Assembly (NCBI GenBank): GCA_963739085.1
Contig: CAVTZA010000010.1
Span: 310,001 to 374,000, forward strand
Length of the DNA: 64,000 bases
Direction of reading: 5' to 3'
Source: DATFQE01 sp963739085
GTDB lineage: Bacteria; Actinomycetota; Thermoleophilia; Gaiellales; Gaiellaceae
Shown: in pieces, positions 55,690 to 63,531 of the stretch
How positions within the stretch are numbered: position 1 is the stretch's first letter
Layout of the letters: every line of letters begins with the position of its first letter
Program-made: the position numbers and the translations under genes
Notes under the pieces: model-generated
Told to the model about the DNA's origin: nothing
What the model saw: the letters and a program-made list of their open reading frames with translations, nothing else
Databases searched by the model: none

Positions 55690-55718
55690 TTGACAACCGC
55701 GCCGCGCGCCGCATTGAA
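55690..55718 (+). promoter_or_regulatory. Candidate promoter of the molybdenum hydroxylase operon
   Basis: A perfect -35 TTGACA (55690-55695) is followed after 18 bp by TTGAAT (55714-55719, four of six consensus bases). The first gene starts at 55726, so the leader would be nearly absent; no strong ribosome site is seen. Confidence 0.45.
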
Positions 55719-55725
55719 TCCGTCG

Positions 55726-56535
55726 ATGCTTCTCGCCGAGGTCGAGTACGCGCGGCCCTCGAGCGTCGACGAGGCCCTGCGGTTGCTGTCGGCTCACGAC
55801 GGCGCACGCGCGCTCGCGGGCGGGCAGACGCTCACGAACGTGATGAAGGCGCGGGCGGCTTCGCCGGAGGTGCTGGTCGATCTCGCCGATCTCGACGAGC
55901 TGCGCCGGATCGCGCATGGTGCCGACGGCACCCTCGACGTGGGCGCGATGACCACCTACTCCGATCTGATCGCCTCCGCCGAGGTCGCCGCCGCCCGGCC
56001 GATTCTCGGCGTGGTCGCCGCGCAAATCGCCGACGTCCAGGTGCGTAACCGGGGCACGATCGGCGGGAATCTGTGCCTCAGCGACCCGACCAATCACTTT
56101 CCTCCGCTCATGGCTGCAATCGGGGCGACGATGACCATCGTCGGTGCCGCGGGCGAGCGCGTGGTGGCGGCGGACGACTTCTTTCTCGGCGTCTACATCA
56201 CGGCCGTCGCCCCTGACGAGCTCCTGACGAAGGTCACTGTTCCTTCGGCGGAGAGCACCGCGGACGGTTTCGCCGCCGTCACGATCGGCAGGGACGGCAC
56301 CTGCATCGCGAATGCCGCGGCCACCGTCTCGGACGGCCAGGCGCGGGTTGCGCTCGGCTGTGTCGCCGCGGTGCCGGTCGTCGTGTCCGCCGATGCCGAG
56401 GAAGCCGCGGTCGTCGATGCGGTTCGCGGGGCGCCTCTCGAGCCACCCGACGACGTCCACGCGTCGGCCGCGTATCGCCGCCACCTCGCCGAGGTGCTCG
56501 CGGTCCGCGCCGTCGGGCAGGCAAGGAGCAGCTGA
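55726..56535 (+). CDS. Molybdenum hydroxylase FAD-binding subunit (CoxM/XdhB-like)
   Basis: 269 residues, ATG 55726, frame intact. The FAD-binding segment is ARALAGGQTLTNVMKARAAS and the second is IADVQVRNRGTIGGNLCLSD, both family hallmarks. The N-terminus VEYARPSSVDEALRLLSAHD is typical. It carries electrons from the 2Fe-2S subunit to FAD and then to an acceptor. The next gene overlaps its stop (TGATGG). Neither CO dehydrogenase nor xanthine dehydrogenase can be chosen from this subunit. Confidence 0.88.
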   Translation: MLLAEVEYARPSSVDEALRLLSAHDGARALAGGQTLTNVMKARAASPEVLVDLADLDELRRIAHGADGTLDVGAMTTYSDLIASAEVAAARPILGVVAAQIADVQVRNRGTIGGNLCLSDPTNHFPPLMAAIGATMTIVGAAGERVVAADDFFLGVYITAVAPDELLTKVTVPSAESTADGFAAVTIGRDGTCIANAAATVSDGQARVALGCVAAVPVVVSADAEEAAVVDAVRGAPLEPPDDVHASAAYRRHLAEVLAVRAVGQARSS

Positions 56536-57020
56536 TGGACCCGGTCTCGGCGCAGCGGATCACGGTCTCTGTCAACGGCGAGAGCCACGAGCGCGAGGTC
56601 GAGGCCCGGCGCCTGCTCGTTCACTTCCTCCGCGATGACCTCGACCTCACAGGCACGCACATCGGCTGCGACACGGGCAACTGCGGTGCCTGCACGATCA
56701 TCTACGACGGCCTCGCGATCAAGAGCTGCATGATGCTTGCCATCCAGGCCGACGGCGCGGCGATCGAGACCGTCGAGGGTCTGGCCCCCGACGGCGACCT
56801 TCATCCGCTGCAGAAGGCGTTCGGAGCGACGCACGCGCTCCAGTGCGGCTACTGCACGTCGGGGATGCTGATGAGCGCGAAACATCTGCTCGAGCACAAC
56901 CCGGAGCCGACCGACGAGGAGATCCGGCGCGCGATCCAGGGCAACATCTGCCGCTGCACGGGCTACGTCAACATCGTCGAGGCCATCCAGGCAGCCGCGA
57001 AGGGGGAGGTTGGAGCATGA
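56535..57020 (+). CDS. Molybdenum hydroxylase 2Fe-2S subunit (CoxS-like)
   Basis: 161 residues, ATG 56535, frame intact. The N-terminal plant-type [2Fe-2S] cluster has cysteines in HIGCDTGNCGACTIIYDG and SCMMLA; the C-terminal four-helix cluster has CGYCTSGMLMSAKHLLEHNP and GNICRCTGYVNIVEA. This two-cluster plan is universal in the small subunits of molybdenum hydroxylases. It overlaps the large-subunit gene by 4 bp. Confidence 0.92.
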   Translation: MDPVSAQRITVSVNGESHEREVEARRLLVHFLRDDLDLTGTHIGCDTGNCGACTIIYDGLAIKSCMMLAIQADGAAIETVEGLAPDGDLHPLQKAFGATHALQCGYCTSGMLMSAKHLLEHNPEPTDEEIRRAIQGNICRCTGYVNIVEAIQAAAKGEVGA

Positions 57021-59503
57021 GCGAGACCACCGTCGCACCGGGGCAGCCGCTCACCGTCGAGGAGCACGAGGTCAAGCCCGGCTTCATCGGCCAGAACGTG
57101 CCGCGCAAGGAGGATCAGCGGCTCGTCCAGGGCGAGGGGGTCTTCGTCGACGACATCAAGCGCCACGGCATGGCGTACGTGCACTTCGTCCGCTCGCCGT
57201 ACGCGCACGCCGCGATCACGCGCATCGACGTCTCGAAGGCGGCCGAGCTCGAAGGGGTCTACGGCACGCTGATCGGGGAGGAGGTCGCCGCGACCACCGA
57301 CGCCTTCTTCCAGATCGCGCCGCCGCCCGGCGGCCACGTCAAGGACTTCGCGCTCGCGGTCGGGCGCGTCAGGCATGTCGGCGAGCCCGTCGTGGCGGTC
57401 GCCGCTGTCACGCGCGAACTGGCCCGCGACGCCGCCGAGCTCGTCGAGGTGGACTACGAGCCGCTCGAGCCCGTGCTCGACCCCGAGCGCGCGGCCGATC
57501 CCGCATCGCCGCTGCTCCACGACGACGTCGGCTCGAACGTGATCTGGTCGGGCGAGTTCGACTACGGCGACTACGACGCAGCGCTCGCCGACGCCGACAA
57601 GGTCGTGCGGATCAAGCGCCTGCACTTCGACCGGTTCTCGTCGACTCCGCTCGAGACGAGCGGCGCGGTCGTGGAGTACAACCGCGGCACGGCCCAGTGG
57701 ACGATTCACTCCAACAACCAGTTCCCGGGCTTCGCGCAGATCATGATGGGGCCGGCGCTGAGGGTCGGGATCGACAAGCTCCGCTTCGTCTCGCAGGACA
57801 TCGGCGGCGGTTTCGGCAACAAGATCTGCACGCACGTCCAGCTGGTCGCGCTCTGCCTGCTGGCGCGGAAGCTGAAGCGCCCGGTCAACTGGACCGAATG
57901 GCGGACCGACCAGCACACCGCCAACTCGCACGGCAACGAGCGCCTCTTCCTCGACGTCGAAGTGCCGGTCAAGGCCGACGGGACGCTGCTCGGCCTCCGG
58001 GCGCGCATGATCGACGACTGCGGCGCCTACACCCGCTACGAGCCGCTCGGCTGCATCATCTGGGCCCAGGTCACGCCGGGCGTCTACCGCTGGCGGAACA
58101 TCCGGGTCGACTTCACCCAGGTCTGCACGAACAAGTCGCCGTGCGGCCCGAACCGGGGCTACTCGCGCATGCAGCACCTCTGGTTCACCGAGCGGGTGAT
58201 CGACATCGTCGCGCACGAGCTCGGGATCGACCCGGTCGAGATCCGCAAGCGCAACTACATCCGCTCCGACGAGATGCCCTACGAGACGCCGAACGGCTGC
58301 ATCTACGACTCCGGCGACTACGCGGCCTGCCTCGACCAGGCGCTCGAGCTGATCGACTACGCCGGCATCGAGGAGCGGCGCCGCGACGCGCAGTCGCGCG
58401 GGAAGCTGCTCGGGGTTGGGATCGGCTCGACGCTCGACTCGGGCACGAACAACTTCGGCCAGTCGACGCTCCTGAACCCGGAGCTGCAGTTCTCGGGCAA
58501 CAACGAGGTCGCGACGGTCAAGCTCGACATCTTCGGCGAGATCGTCGTCACGCTCGGCACGACTCCGCAGGGCCAGAGCCACGAGACGACCGCCGCGCAG
58601 GTCGTGGCGGACATCCTCAGCGTCACTCCCGACGAGGTCAACGTCCGCGCTGGCCACGACAGCTACTGGAACTCCCACGCCGGCTTCTCGGGCACGTACG
58701 CGAGCCAGTTCGCGGTCACCGGGTTGGGCGCCGTCAAGGGAGCCGCCGACATGCTCGCCGGTGAGATCAAGCAGATCGGGGCCGCAGTCCTCGGCGCCGA
58801 GTCGCCCGACGACGTCCACCTCGAGGGCGGCTTCGTCAAGCGGAACGACAACCCCGAGGCGGCCCTGCCGTTCATGGCGTGCGGCGCGATCGTCAACGCC
58901 AACAACGCGGTGCTGCCGCTGGAAGCGCGCGAGATCACGCTCAACTGCCGCTACGTCTACGTCCCGCCGCACCAGCTGCCCGACAAGGAGCGCAAGTACG
59001 GCAACCTGACGCTGACCTACGCGAACCAGGTGCACGCCTGCGTCGTCGAGATCGACCCGGAGACGGGCGTGTACGAGATCGTCGACTACAGCGCCGTCGA
59101 CGACTGCGGCGTGCGGATCAACCCGCAGATCGTCGAGGGGCAGGTGCACGGCGCGACCGCCCAGTCGATCGGAGCCGCCACGCACGAGACGTTCCCCTAC
59201 GACGAGGACGGGAACCTGCTGACGCCGAACTTCTACGACTACCACGTCCCGCACGCGCTCGACATGCCGCCGATGAAGACCGGCTACGTCGAGTCCCCCT
59301 CGCCGTTCACGCCGCTGGGCGCCAAGGGGATGGGCGAGGGCGGCGGGGCAGGGATCAGCGCGGTCTGTGCAGCGCTCCAGAACGCTCTCGCGGCGGCCGG
59401 CGGGGCGATCGTCTACGACAGCTCGAACCCCTATCGCCGGGTCTGGGAGCTGCTGCGCGACCCCACGGCGAGTCGCGGCCTGGTCTCGGTGGACGAGGGA
59501 TGA
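57017..59503 (+). CDS. Molybdenum hydroxylase large subunit (xanthine dehydrogenase/CoxL superfamily)
   Basis: 828 residues, ATG 57017, frame intact. Superfamily blocks are present: VPRKEDQRLVQGEGVFVDDI, MAYVHFVRSPYAHAAITRID, VSQDIGGGFGNKICTH (MPT-cofactor binding), GTTPQGQSHETTAAQVVADI (GQG(H/Q) region) and PSPFTPLGAKGMGEGGGAGI near the C-terminus, which carries the catalytic glutamate. The active-site loop reads GPNRGYSRMQH, unlike the AYxCSFR of form I CO dehydrogenase or the AYRGAGR of form II. It therefore is probably not a CO dehydrogenase; a hydroxylase of an N-heterocycle or aldehyde is more likely. Confidence 0.85.
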   Translation: MSETTVAPGQPLTVEEHEVKPGFIGQNVPRKEDQRLVQGEGVFVDDIKRHGMAYVHFVRSPYAHAAITRIDVSKAAELEGVYGTLIGEEVAATTDAFFQIAPPPGGHVKDFALAVGRVRHVGEPVVAVAAVTRELARDAAELVEVDYEPLEPVLDPERAADPASPLLHDDVGSNVIWSGEFDYGDYDAALADADKVVRIKRLHFDRFSSTPLETSGAVVEYNRGTAQWTIHSNNQFPGFAQIMMGPALRVGIDKLRFVSQDIGGGFGNKICTHVQLVALCLLARKLKRPVNWTEWRTDQHTANSHGNERLFLDVEVPVKADGTLLGLRARMIDDCGAYTRYEPLGCIIWAQVTPGVYRWRNIRVDFTQVCTNKSPCGPNRGYSRMQHLWFTERVIDIVAHELGIDPVEIRKRNYIRSDEMPYETPNGCIYDSGDYAACLDQALELIDYAGIEERRRDAQSRGKLLGVGIGSTLDSGTNNFGQSTLLNPELQFSGNNEVATVKLDIFGEIVVTLGTTPQGQSHETTAAQVVADILSVTPDEVNVRAGHDSYWNSHAGFSGTYASQFAVTGLGAVKGAADMLAGEIKQIGAAVLGAESPDDVHLEGGFVKRNDNPEAALPFMACGAIVNANNAVLPLEAREITLNCRYVYVPPHQLPDKERKYGNLTLTYANQVHACVVEIDPETGVYEIVDYSAVDDCGVRINPQIVEGQVHGATAQSIGAATHETFPYDEDGNLLTPNFYDYHVPHALDMPPMKTGYVESPSPFTPLGAKGMGEGGGAGISAVCAALQNALAAAGGAIVYDSSNPYRRVWELLRDPTASRGLVSVDEG

Positions 59504-59943
59504 GGGTCGCGGGCGAGCGGACGTTCGCGGCGCCGCGCGAGACCGTCTGGGGCGTTCTCAACGACCCTGCGCAGATGGCGAAGTTGATGCCCGGCGTCGA
59601 GAGCTTCGACGTCGAGGACGACAAGCACTGGCGGGCGAACGTGAAGATCCGGCTCGGCCTCGGCTCGCTCCGCCTGAGCATCAACTTCGAGAAGACCGAG
59701 GAGCGGGTGCCCGACTTCGCGCGCCTGCACGCCAAGGGCACCGGCGTCGGAGCGCTGATGGACATGGACACGCAGTTCAACCTCAGCGAGAGCGACGGCG
59801 CGACGGCCATGGCCTGGGAAGCCGACGTTCGCATCGCCGGGCCCGTCGGGAGCATGGGCCAGCGGGTGCTACAGCCGATCGTCAACCAGCAGGTGCAGAA
59901 CGTGCTCACGGCGCTCGACAAGCAGGTGGCAAGCGCAACGTGA
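59500..59943 (+). CDS. CoxG-like SRPBCC protein
   Basis: 147 residues, ATG 59500 overlapping the large-subunit stop. The SRPBCC family hydrophobic-pocket fold is suggested by RTFAAPRETVWGVLNDPAQM, AKLMPGVESFDVEDDKHW and the last helix MGQRVLQPIVNQQVQNVLTA. CoxG in carboxydotrophs recruits the CO dehydrogenase to the membrane; here the hydrophobic C-terminal anchor typical of CoxG is missing. It may help to handle the hydrophobic substrate or to assemble the hydroxylase. The frame is intact. Confidence 0.8.
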   Translation: MRVAGERTFAAPRETVWGVLNDPAQMAKLMPGVESFDVEDDKHWRANVKIRLGLGSLRLSINFEKTEERVPDFARLHAKGTGVGALMDMDTQFNLSESDGATAMAWEADVRIAGPVGSMGQRVLQPIVNQQVQNVLTALDKQVASAT

Positions 59944-60431
59944 GCGTGGCCGTGACGGGCGAGGAGTTCGTCGCGATCATGGCAGCGTTCCCGACCGGCG
60001 TCGCGATCGTCACGGCCGTCGACGTGGACGGGACGCCCCGCGGGCTGACGACGAACGCGGTCACGAGCGCGTCCCTCGCGCCGCCGATCCTGCTCGTCTG
60101 CCTCGATCTCACGTCGCGCACCCTTCCGGCCGTCCGCCGCAGCGGACGGTTCGCCGTCAACTTCATGAGCGCGGGCTGCGAGGCCGTTTGCCGGAAGTTC
60201 GCGTCGAAGGCCGACGACAAGTTCGATCACGTGCAGTGGGCGCCCGGGCTCGGGGGCGTGCCTCTGCTCTCCGGACACGCCGTGGCGATCGCCGAGTGCG
60301 CGGTCCAGGACGAGCTCGAGGTCGGCGACCACGCGGTGGTGACCGGGCTCGTCGAGGCGGGCTCGCCTCCTGAGTCGACCAGCGAGCCGATCCTCTACTT
60401 CCGGCGCGCCTTCCACCCGCCGTCAAGCTGA
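59940..60431 (+). CDS. Flavin reductase-like protein (FMN-binding)
   Basis: 163 residues, GTG 59940 overlapping the previous stop. Family blocks: EEFVAIMAAFPTGVAIVTAV, GTPRGLTTNAVTSASLAPPI, LLVCLDLTSRTLPAVRRSGR and FAVNFMSAGCEAVCRKFASK. Such NAD(P)H:flavin reductases feed reduced flavin to a separate monooxygenase; the next gene is an LLM-class flavin enzyme. HAVAIAECAVQDELEVGDHA near the C-terminus is also typical. The frame is intact. Confidence 0.85.
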   Translation: MSVAVTGEEFVAIMAAFPTGVAIVTAVDVDGTPRGLTTNAVTSASLAPPILLVCLDLTSRTLPAVRRSGRFAVNFMSAGCEAVCRKFASKADDKFDHVQWAPGLGGVPLLSGHAVAIAECAVQDELEVGDHAVVTGLVEAGSPPESTSEPILYFRRAFHPPSS

Positions 60432-60443
60432 GAGGATTGGCGG

Positions 60444-61475
60444 GTGCCGCCGTTTCGCATCGGGGTGATGCAGCTGACGATGGAGCCGCTCGACGAGATG
60501 CTCGCCTCGGCGCGCGTCATGGACGAGGTCGGGATGGACACGATCTGGCTCGCCGAGGCCTATCCGTGGTGGCGCAAGCACGGGATGGAGGCCCGCTCCT
60601 CGACCGTCGTCTCGGCCCTGATGGCGAAGGAGACTCGCCGGTTGACGATCGGCTGGGGGATCATCTCGCCCTTCACGCGGCACCCGGTTCAGGCCGCGAT
60701 GGACGCGCGGGTCGTCCAGGAGGCCGCGGGGCCCGGGCGCTTCTTGCTCGGGTACGGGACGTCGAAGATCTTCCTCAACAACGCCAAGCGCGGCGACGAG
60801 AAGCTGTCCACGCTCGGGGCGATGCGCGATGCGGTCGAGATCACCCGTGGGGTTCTCGGCGGCGGCGCGTTCGACTACGACGGCAAGGTCTTCAGCGCCT
60901 CGGTGCCGGCGCTCGAGAACGGGGCGCACACTCCCCGTGAAGTCCCGCCCGTGTACGTGGCGGCAACGGCGCCGAAGATGCAGGCGCTGGCGGGCGAGCT
61001 CGCGGACGGCTGCCTGACGCCGTCGATCACGACGCCGGCCTTCGTGCGCTACACGTGCGAGAACGTGGGCCGGGACATCGACATCGGCTGCACGATCGTC
61101 GCCTCGATCGGCGAGGACCGGGACGAGGGGCGGGACGGCGCCCGCGAGATCGCCGGGATGTACCTCGCGAACAAGGTGCAGAACATCAAGGGCGCAGCCG
61201 ACACGCTGCTCGACCTCGCCGGCCTCGAGCAGGAGGAGATCCGCCCGGTCGCCGAGGCGATGGAGCGAGGCGGTCGCCTCGCCGCGAAGGGCCGTGTCAC
61301 CGACGCGATCCTCGACAAATGCAAGCCGATCGCGGGCACGCCGTCCGACTGCATCGAGGCGATCGAGGAGTACCGCGACGCCGGCTGCACCCACGTGATG
61401 CTCGAGCTCTGGGGCGCCAAGCGGCACGAGCAGCTGCGGCTCTTCGGCGAGAAAGTGGTGCCGCACTTCCGATGA
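60444..61475 (+). CDS. LLM-class (luciferase-like) flavin or F420-dependent oxidoreductase
   Basis: 343 residues, GTG 60444. Bacterial-luciferase-like TIM barrel: RIGVMQLTMEPLDEMLASAR, GMDTIWLAEAYPWWRKHGME, RRLTIGWGIISPFTRHPVQA, GRFLLGYGTSKIFLNNAKRG and VPPVYVAATAPKMQALAGEL. The family includes FMN-dependent monooxygenases that cleave heterocycles or desulfonate, and F420-dependent dehydrogenases; the cofactor cannot be fixed from sequence. The adjacent flavin reductase supports FMN. It overlaps the next gene by 4 bp. The frame is intact. Confidence 0.85.
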   Translation: MPPFRIGVMQLTMEPLDEMLASARVMDEVGMDTIWLAEAYPWWRKHGMEARSSTVVSALMAKETRRLTIGWGIISPFTRHPVQAAMDARVVQEAAGPGRFLLGYGTSKIFLNNAKRGDEKLSTLGAMRDAVEITRGVLGGGAFDYDGKVFSASVPALENGAHTPREVPPVYVAATAPKMQALAGELADGCLTPSITTPAFVRYTCENVGRDIDIGCTIVASIGEDRDEGRDGAREIAGMYLANKVQNIKGAADTLLDLAGLEQEEIRPVAEAMERGGRLAAKGRVTDAILDKCKPIAGTPSDCIEAIEEYRDAGCTHVMLELWGAKRHEQLRLFGEKVVPHFR

Positions 61476-62668
61476 TCGACCGCGACCGACTCGTCGACCT
61501 CGCCCTCCGCCTCGTCTCGACGCCGTCCTTCACGGGCTCGGAGGAGGCGGCGGCCGAGCTGATGCGCTCCGAACTTGCCGCGCTCGGGCTGCAGGTGCAG
61601 TGGCAGCAGGTCGAGGACGGGCGTGCCAACGTCCTCGGCACCTGGGCGGGCGAGGGCGGTGGGCCGACGCTGATGCTCAACGGCCATCTCGACACGTCGT
61701 ACTCGGGCCGCGAGCCCTGGCTTGCGGGGATCCCGGGCTTCCAGCCGGTGGGTTTCGAGCGCGAGGGACGCATCTACGGCCTTGGGATCTCGAACATGAA
61801 GGGCGCGCTCGCCTGTTACGTCGAGGCCGTTCGGGCGCTCCTGGACGCGGGCGTGCGGCTGAAGGGCGACGTCCTCGTCGCCGCGGTCGCCGGGGAGATC
61901 GAGAAGACCCAGCAGGGCGACGCCCAGGGCGCCGAGTACAGGGGCTACGCCGCCGGCTCGCGCCACCTCGTCGGCCACGGCGGCGCCGCGGACATGTGCA
62001 TCCTCGGAGAGCCGACGGAGAACAAGCTCGTGCTCGCGCACTTCGGCACGCTCTGGATGCGCCTCTCGACGCACGGGCCGTTCGTGCACACGGCGTTCAG
62101 CTCGGGTCGCCTGGAGGAGAACTCGATCGTGCGCATGCGCGGCGTGCTCGACTCCGTGCTCGCGTGGCTGCCACGCTGGGAGGAGGAGATGAGCTACGAC
62201 GGCTTCAGCGGCGTTGCGAACGTCGGCGCGATCCAGGGCGGCTTCGGCTGGCGCGTCTCGCGCACGCCGCACGCGACCGACCTCTTCGTCGACCTGCGCG
62301 TTCCGCCGTCGGTGCCGATGGCCGAGGCGCGCCGCAAGGCGCTCGAGTTCGCGCGCGGACTCGACGGCGTCGAGGCCGAGGTCTACGTGACCGCCCCAGG
62401 CGCGGAGATCGAGGAAAGCCATCCGCTCGTCGCCGCGCTCGGCGACGCACACGCCGAGGTCTTCGGTGCACCCGCGGAGCGCGATGTCACGCGCTGGTTC
62501 TCGGATGCGTCGGTCCTGAGCCGCTACGGGATCGCGACGGTCAACTACGGCACCTCCAGCGGCCTCCCCGACGCGGAGCTGGGCGAGAACCTGGAGATCG
62601 ACGGCCTCGTGAAGACGGCTGATGTCTATGCGCGCGCCATTCAAGCCGCTTGCGGGGTGGTGGCATGA
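61472..62668 (+). CDS. M20-family amidohydrolase-like protein with altered metal-site residues
   Basis: 398 residues, ATG 61472. The M20 (ArgE/DapE/carboxypeptidase G2) plan is visible: first metal site His72/Asp74 (LMLNGHLDTSYSGRE). The bridging position is Asn108 (YGLGISNMKGALA), where this family normally has Asp (D-x-K-G). The catalytic/metal Glu region is VAGEIEKTQQGD instead of a simple EE pair, and ILGEPTENKLVLAHFG follows. The final metal histidine (usually in a G-P-G...H pattern) is not seen; the text there is YGTSSGLPDAELGENLE. It may be an inactive or differently metallated relative. The frame is intact. Confidence 0.78.
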   Translation: MIDRDRLVDLALRLVSTPSFTGSEEAAAELMRSELAALGLQVQWQQVEDGRANVLGTWAGEGGGPTLMLNGHLDTSYSGREPWLAGIPGFQPVGFEREGRIYGLGISNMKGALACYVEAVRALLDAGVRLKGDVLVAAVAGEIEKTQQGDAQGAEYRGYAAGSRHLVGHGGAADMCILGEPTENKLVLAHFGTLWMRLSTHGPFVHTAFSSGRLEENSIVRMRGVLDSVLAWLPRWEEEMSYDGFSGVANVGAIQGGFGWRVSRTPHATDLFVDLRVPPSVPMAEARRKALEFARGLDGVEAEVYVTAPGAEIEESHPLVAALGDAHAEVFGAPAERDVTRWFSDASVLSRYGIATVNYGTSSGLPDAELGENLEIDGLVKTADVYARAIQAACGVVA

Positions 62669-63531
62669 GGCTCGTCTCGTTCGACGACGGCAAAGTCGGT
62701 CGAGTCGACGGCGAGGAGATCGTCCGGCTCGACATCCAGGACCTGCGCACCTACTTCGAGCGGGGTGGCGCCGACGACCTCGACGAGCGGACGCCCCTCG
62801 CCGAGGCGGACCTGCAGGCGCCGATCGTCCCGAAGAAGTTCTTCCACACCGCCGGCAACTTCCGCGAGCACGAGGAGGAGTCGAAGCGCGTCGGCTGGAC
62901 GCACGAGATTGCGCCCTGGATCGTGTTCTTCCAGAACGTCGACGCGATCGTCGGCCCCGACGATCCGGTCGTGTACCCCGAGCACCTGACCGAAGAGCTC
63001 GACTACGAGCTCGAGCTGGCCGTCGTGATCTCGAAGCCCGGGAAGTGGTTCTCGCCCGAGGAGGCGATGGACTACGTCGGCGGCTACGTGATCTTCAACG
63101 ACATCACGGCGCGCGACATCCAGCGCCGCGAGATGCGCTCGGGGGTGTTCTCGTTCTGCAAGGCGATCGACACCTTCTGCCCGCTCGGGCCGTGGATCGT
63201 CACGCCCGACGAGATCCCCGACCCCCACGACCTCGCGATGGAGCTGCGCGTGAACGGCGAGGTGCGCCAGACGTCGCACTCGGGCCGGATGTCGACGACG
63301 ATCCCGGAGATCCTGTCGCACTACTCGCCGCTCGGCTACAGCGCGGGCGACGTCGTCTCCACCGGGACCGTTTCGGGCGTCGCCGGCTTCAGCGAGGACG
63401 CGGCCTCGCTCTACCTCAAGCCCGGCGACGTGATGGAGGCGGAGATCGAGCGGATCGGCGTGCTTCGCAACCCGGTCGTGTCCTGGGAGGAGGCGCACGG
63501 GGCGCCGCCCCCGCCACGAGTCCGCTGGTAG
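62665..63531 (+). CDS. Fumarylacetoacetate hydrolase-family protein
   Basis: 288 residues, ATG 62665. The family (2-hydroxyhepta-2,4-diene-1,7-dioate isomerase, hydratases, acylpyruvases) is shown by KKFFHTAGNFREHEEESKRV, the metal-ligand block LTEELDYELELAVVISKPGK, GYVIFNDITARDIQRREM and GDVVSTGTVSGVAGFSED. Such enzymes cleave or hydrate ring-cleavage products of aromatic pathways. The function fits the last steps of a degradation route. The frame is intact; the next gene starts directly after the stop. Confidence 0.85.
   Translation: MRLVSFDDGKVGRVDGEEIVRLDIQDLRTYFERGGADDLDERTPLAEADLQAPIVPKKFFHTAGNFREHEEESKRVGWTHEIAPWIVFFQNVDAIVGPDDPVVYPEHLTEELDYELELAVVISKPGKWFSPEEAMDYVGGYVIFNDITARDIQRREMRSGVFSFCKAIDTFCPLGPWIVTPDEIPDPHDLAMELRVNGEVRQTSHSGRMSTTIPEILSHYSPLGYSAGDVVSTGTVSGVAGFSEDAASLYLKPGDVMEAEIERIGVLRNPVVSWEEAHGAPPPPRVRW

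Noticed and set aside
57017..59503. Annotation of the large subunit as carbon monoxide dehydrogenase
   Set aside because: The diagnostic active-site loops of form I and form II are absent; similarity is to the superfamily only.
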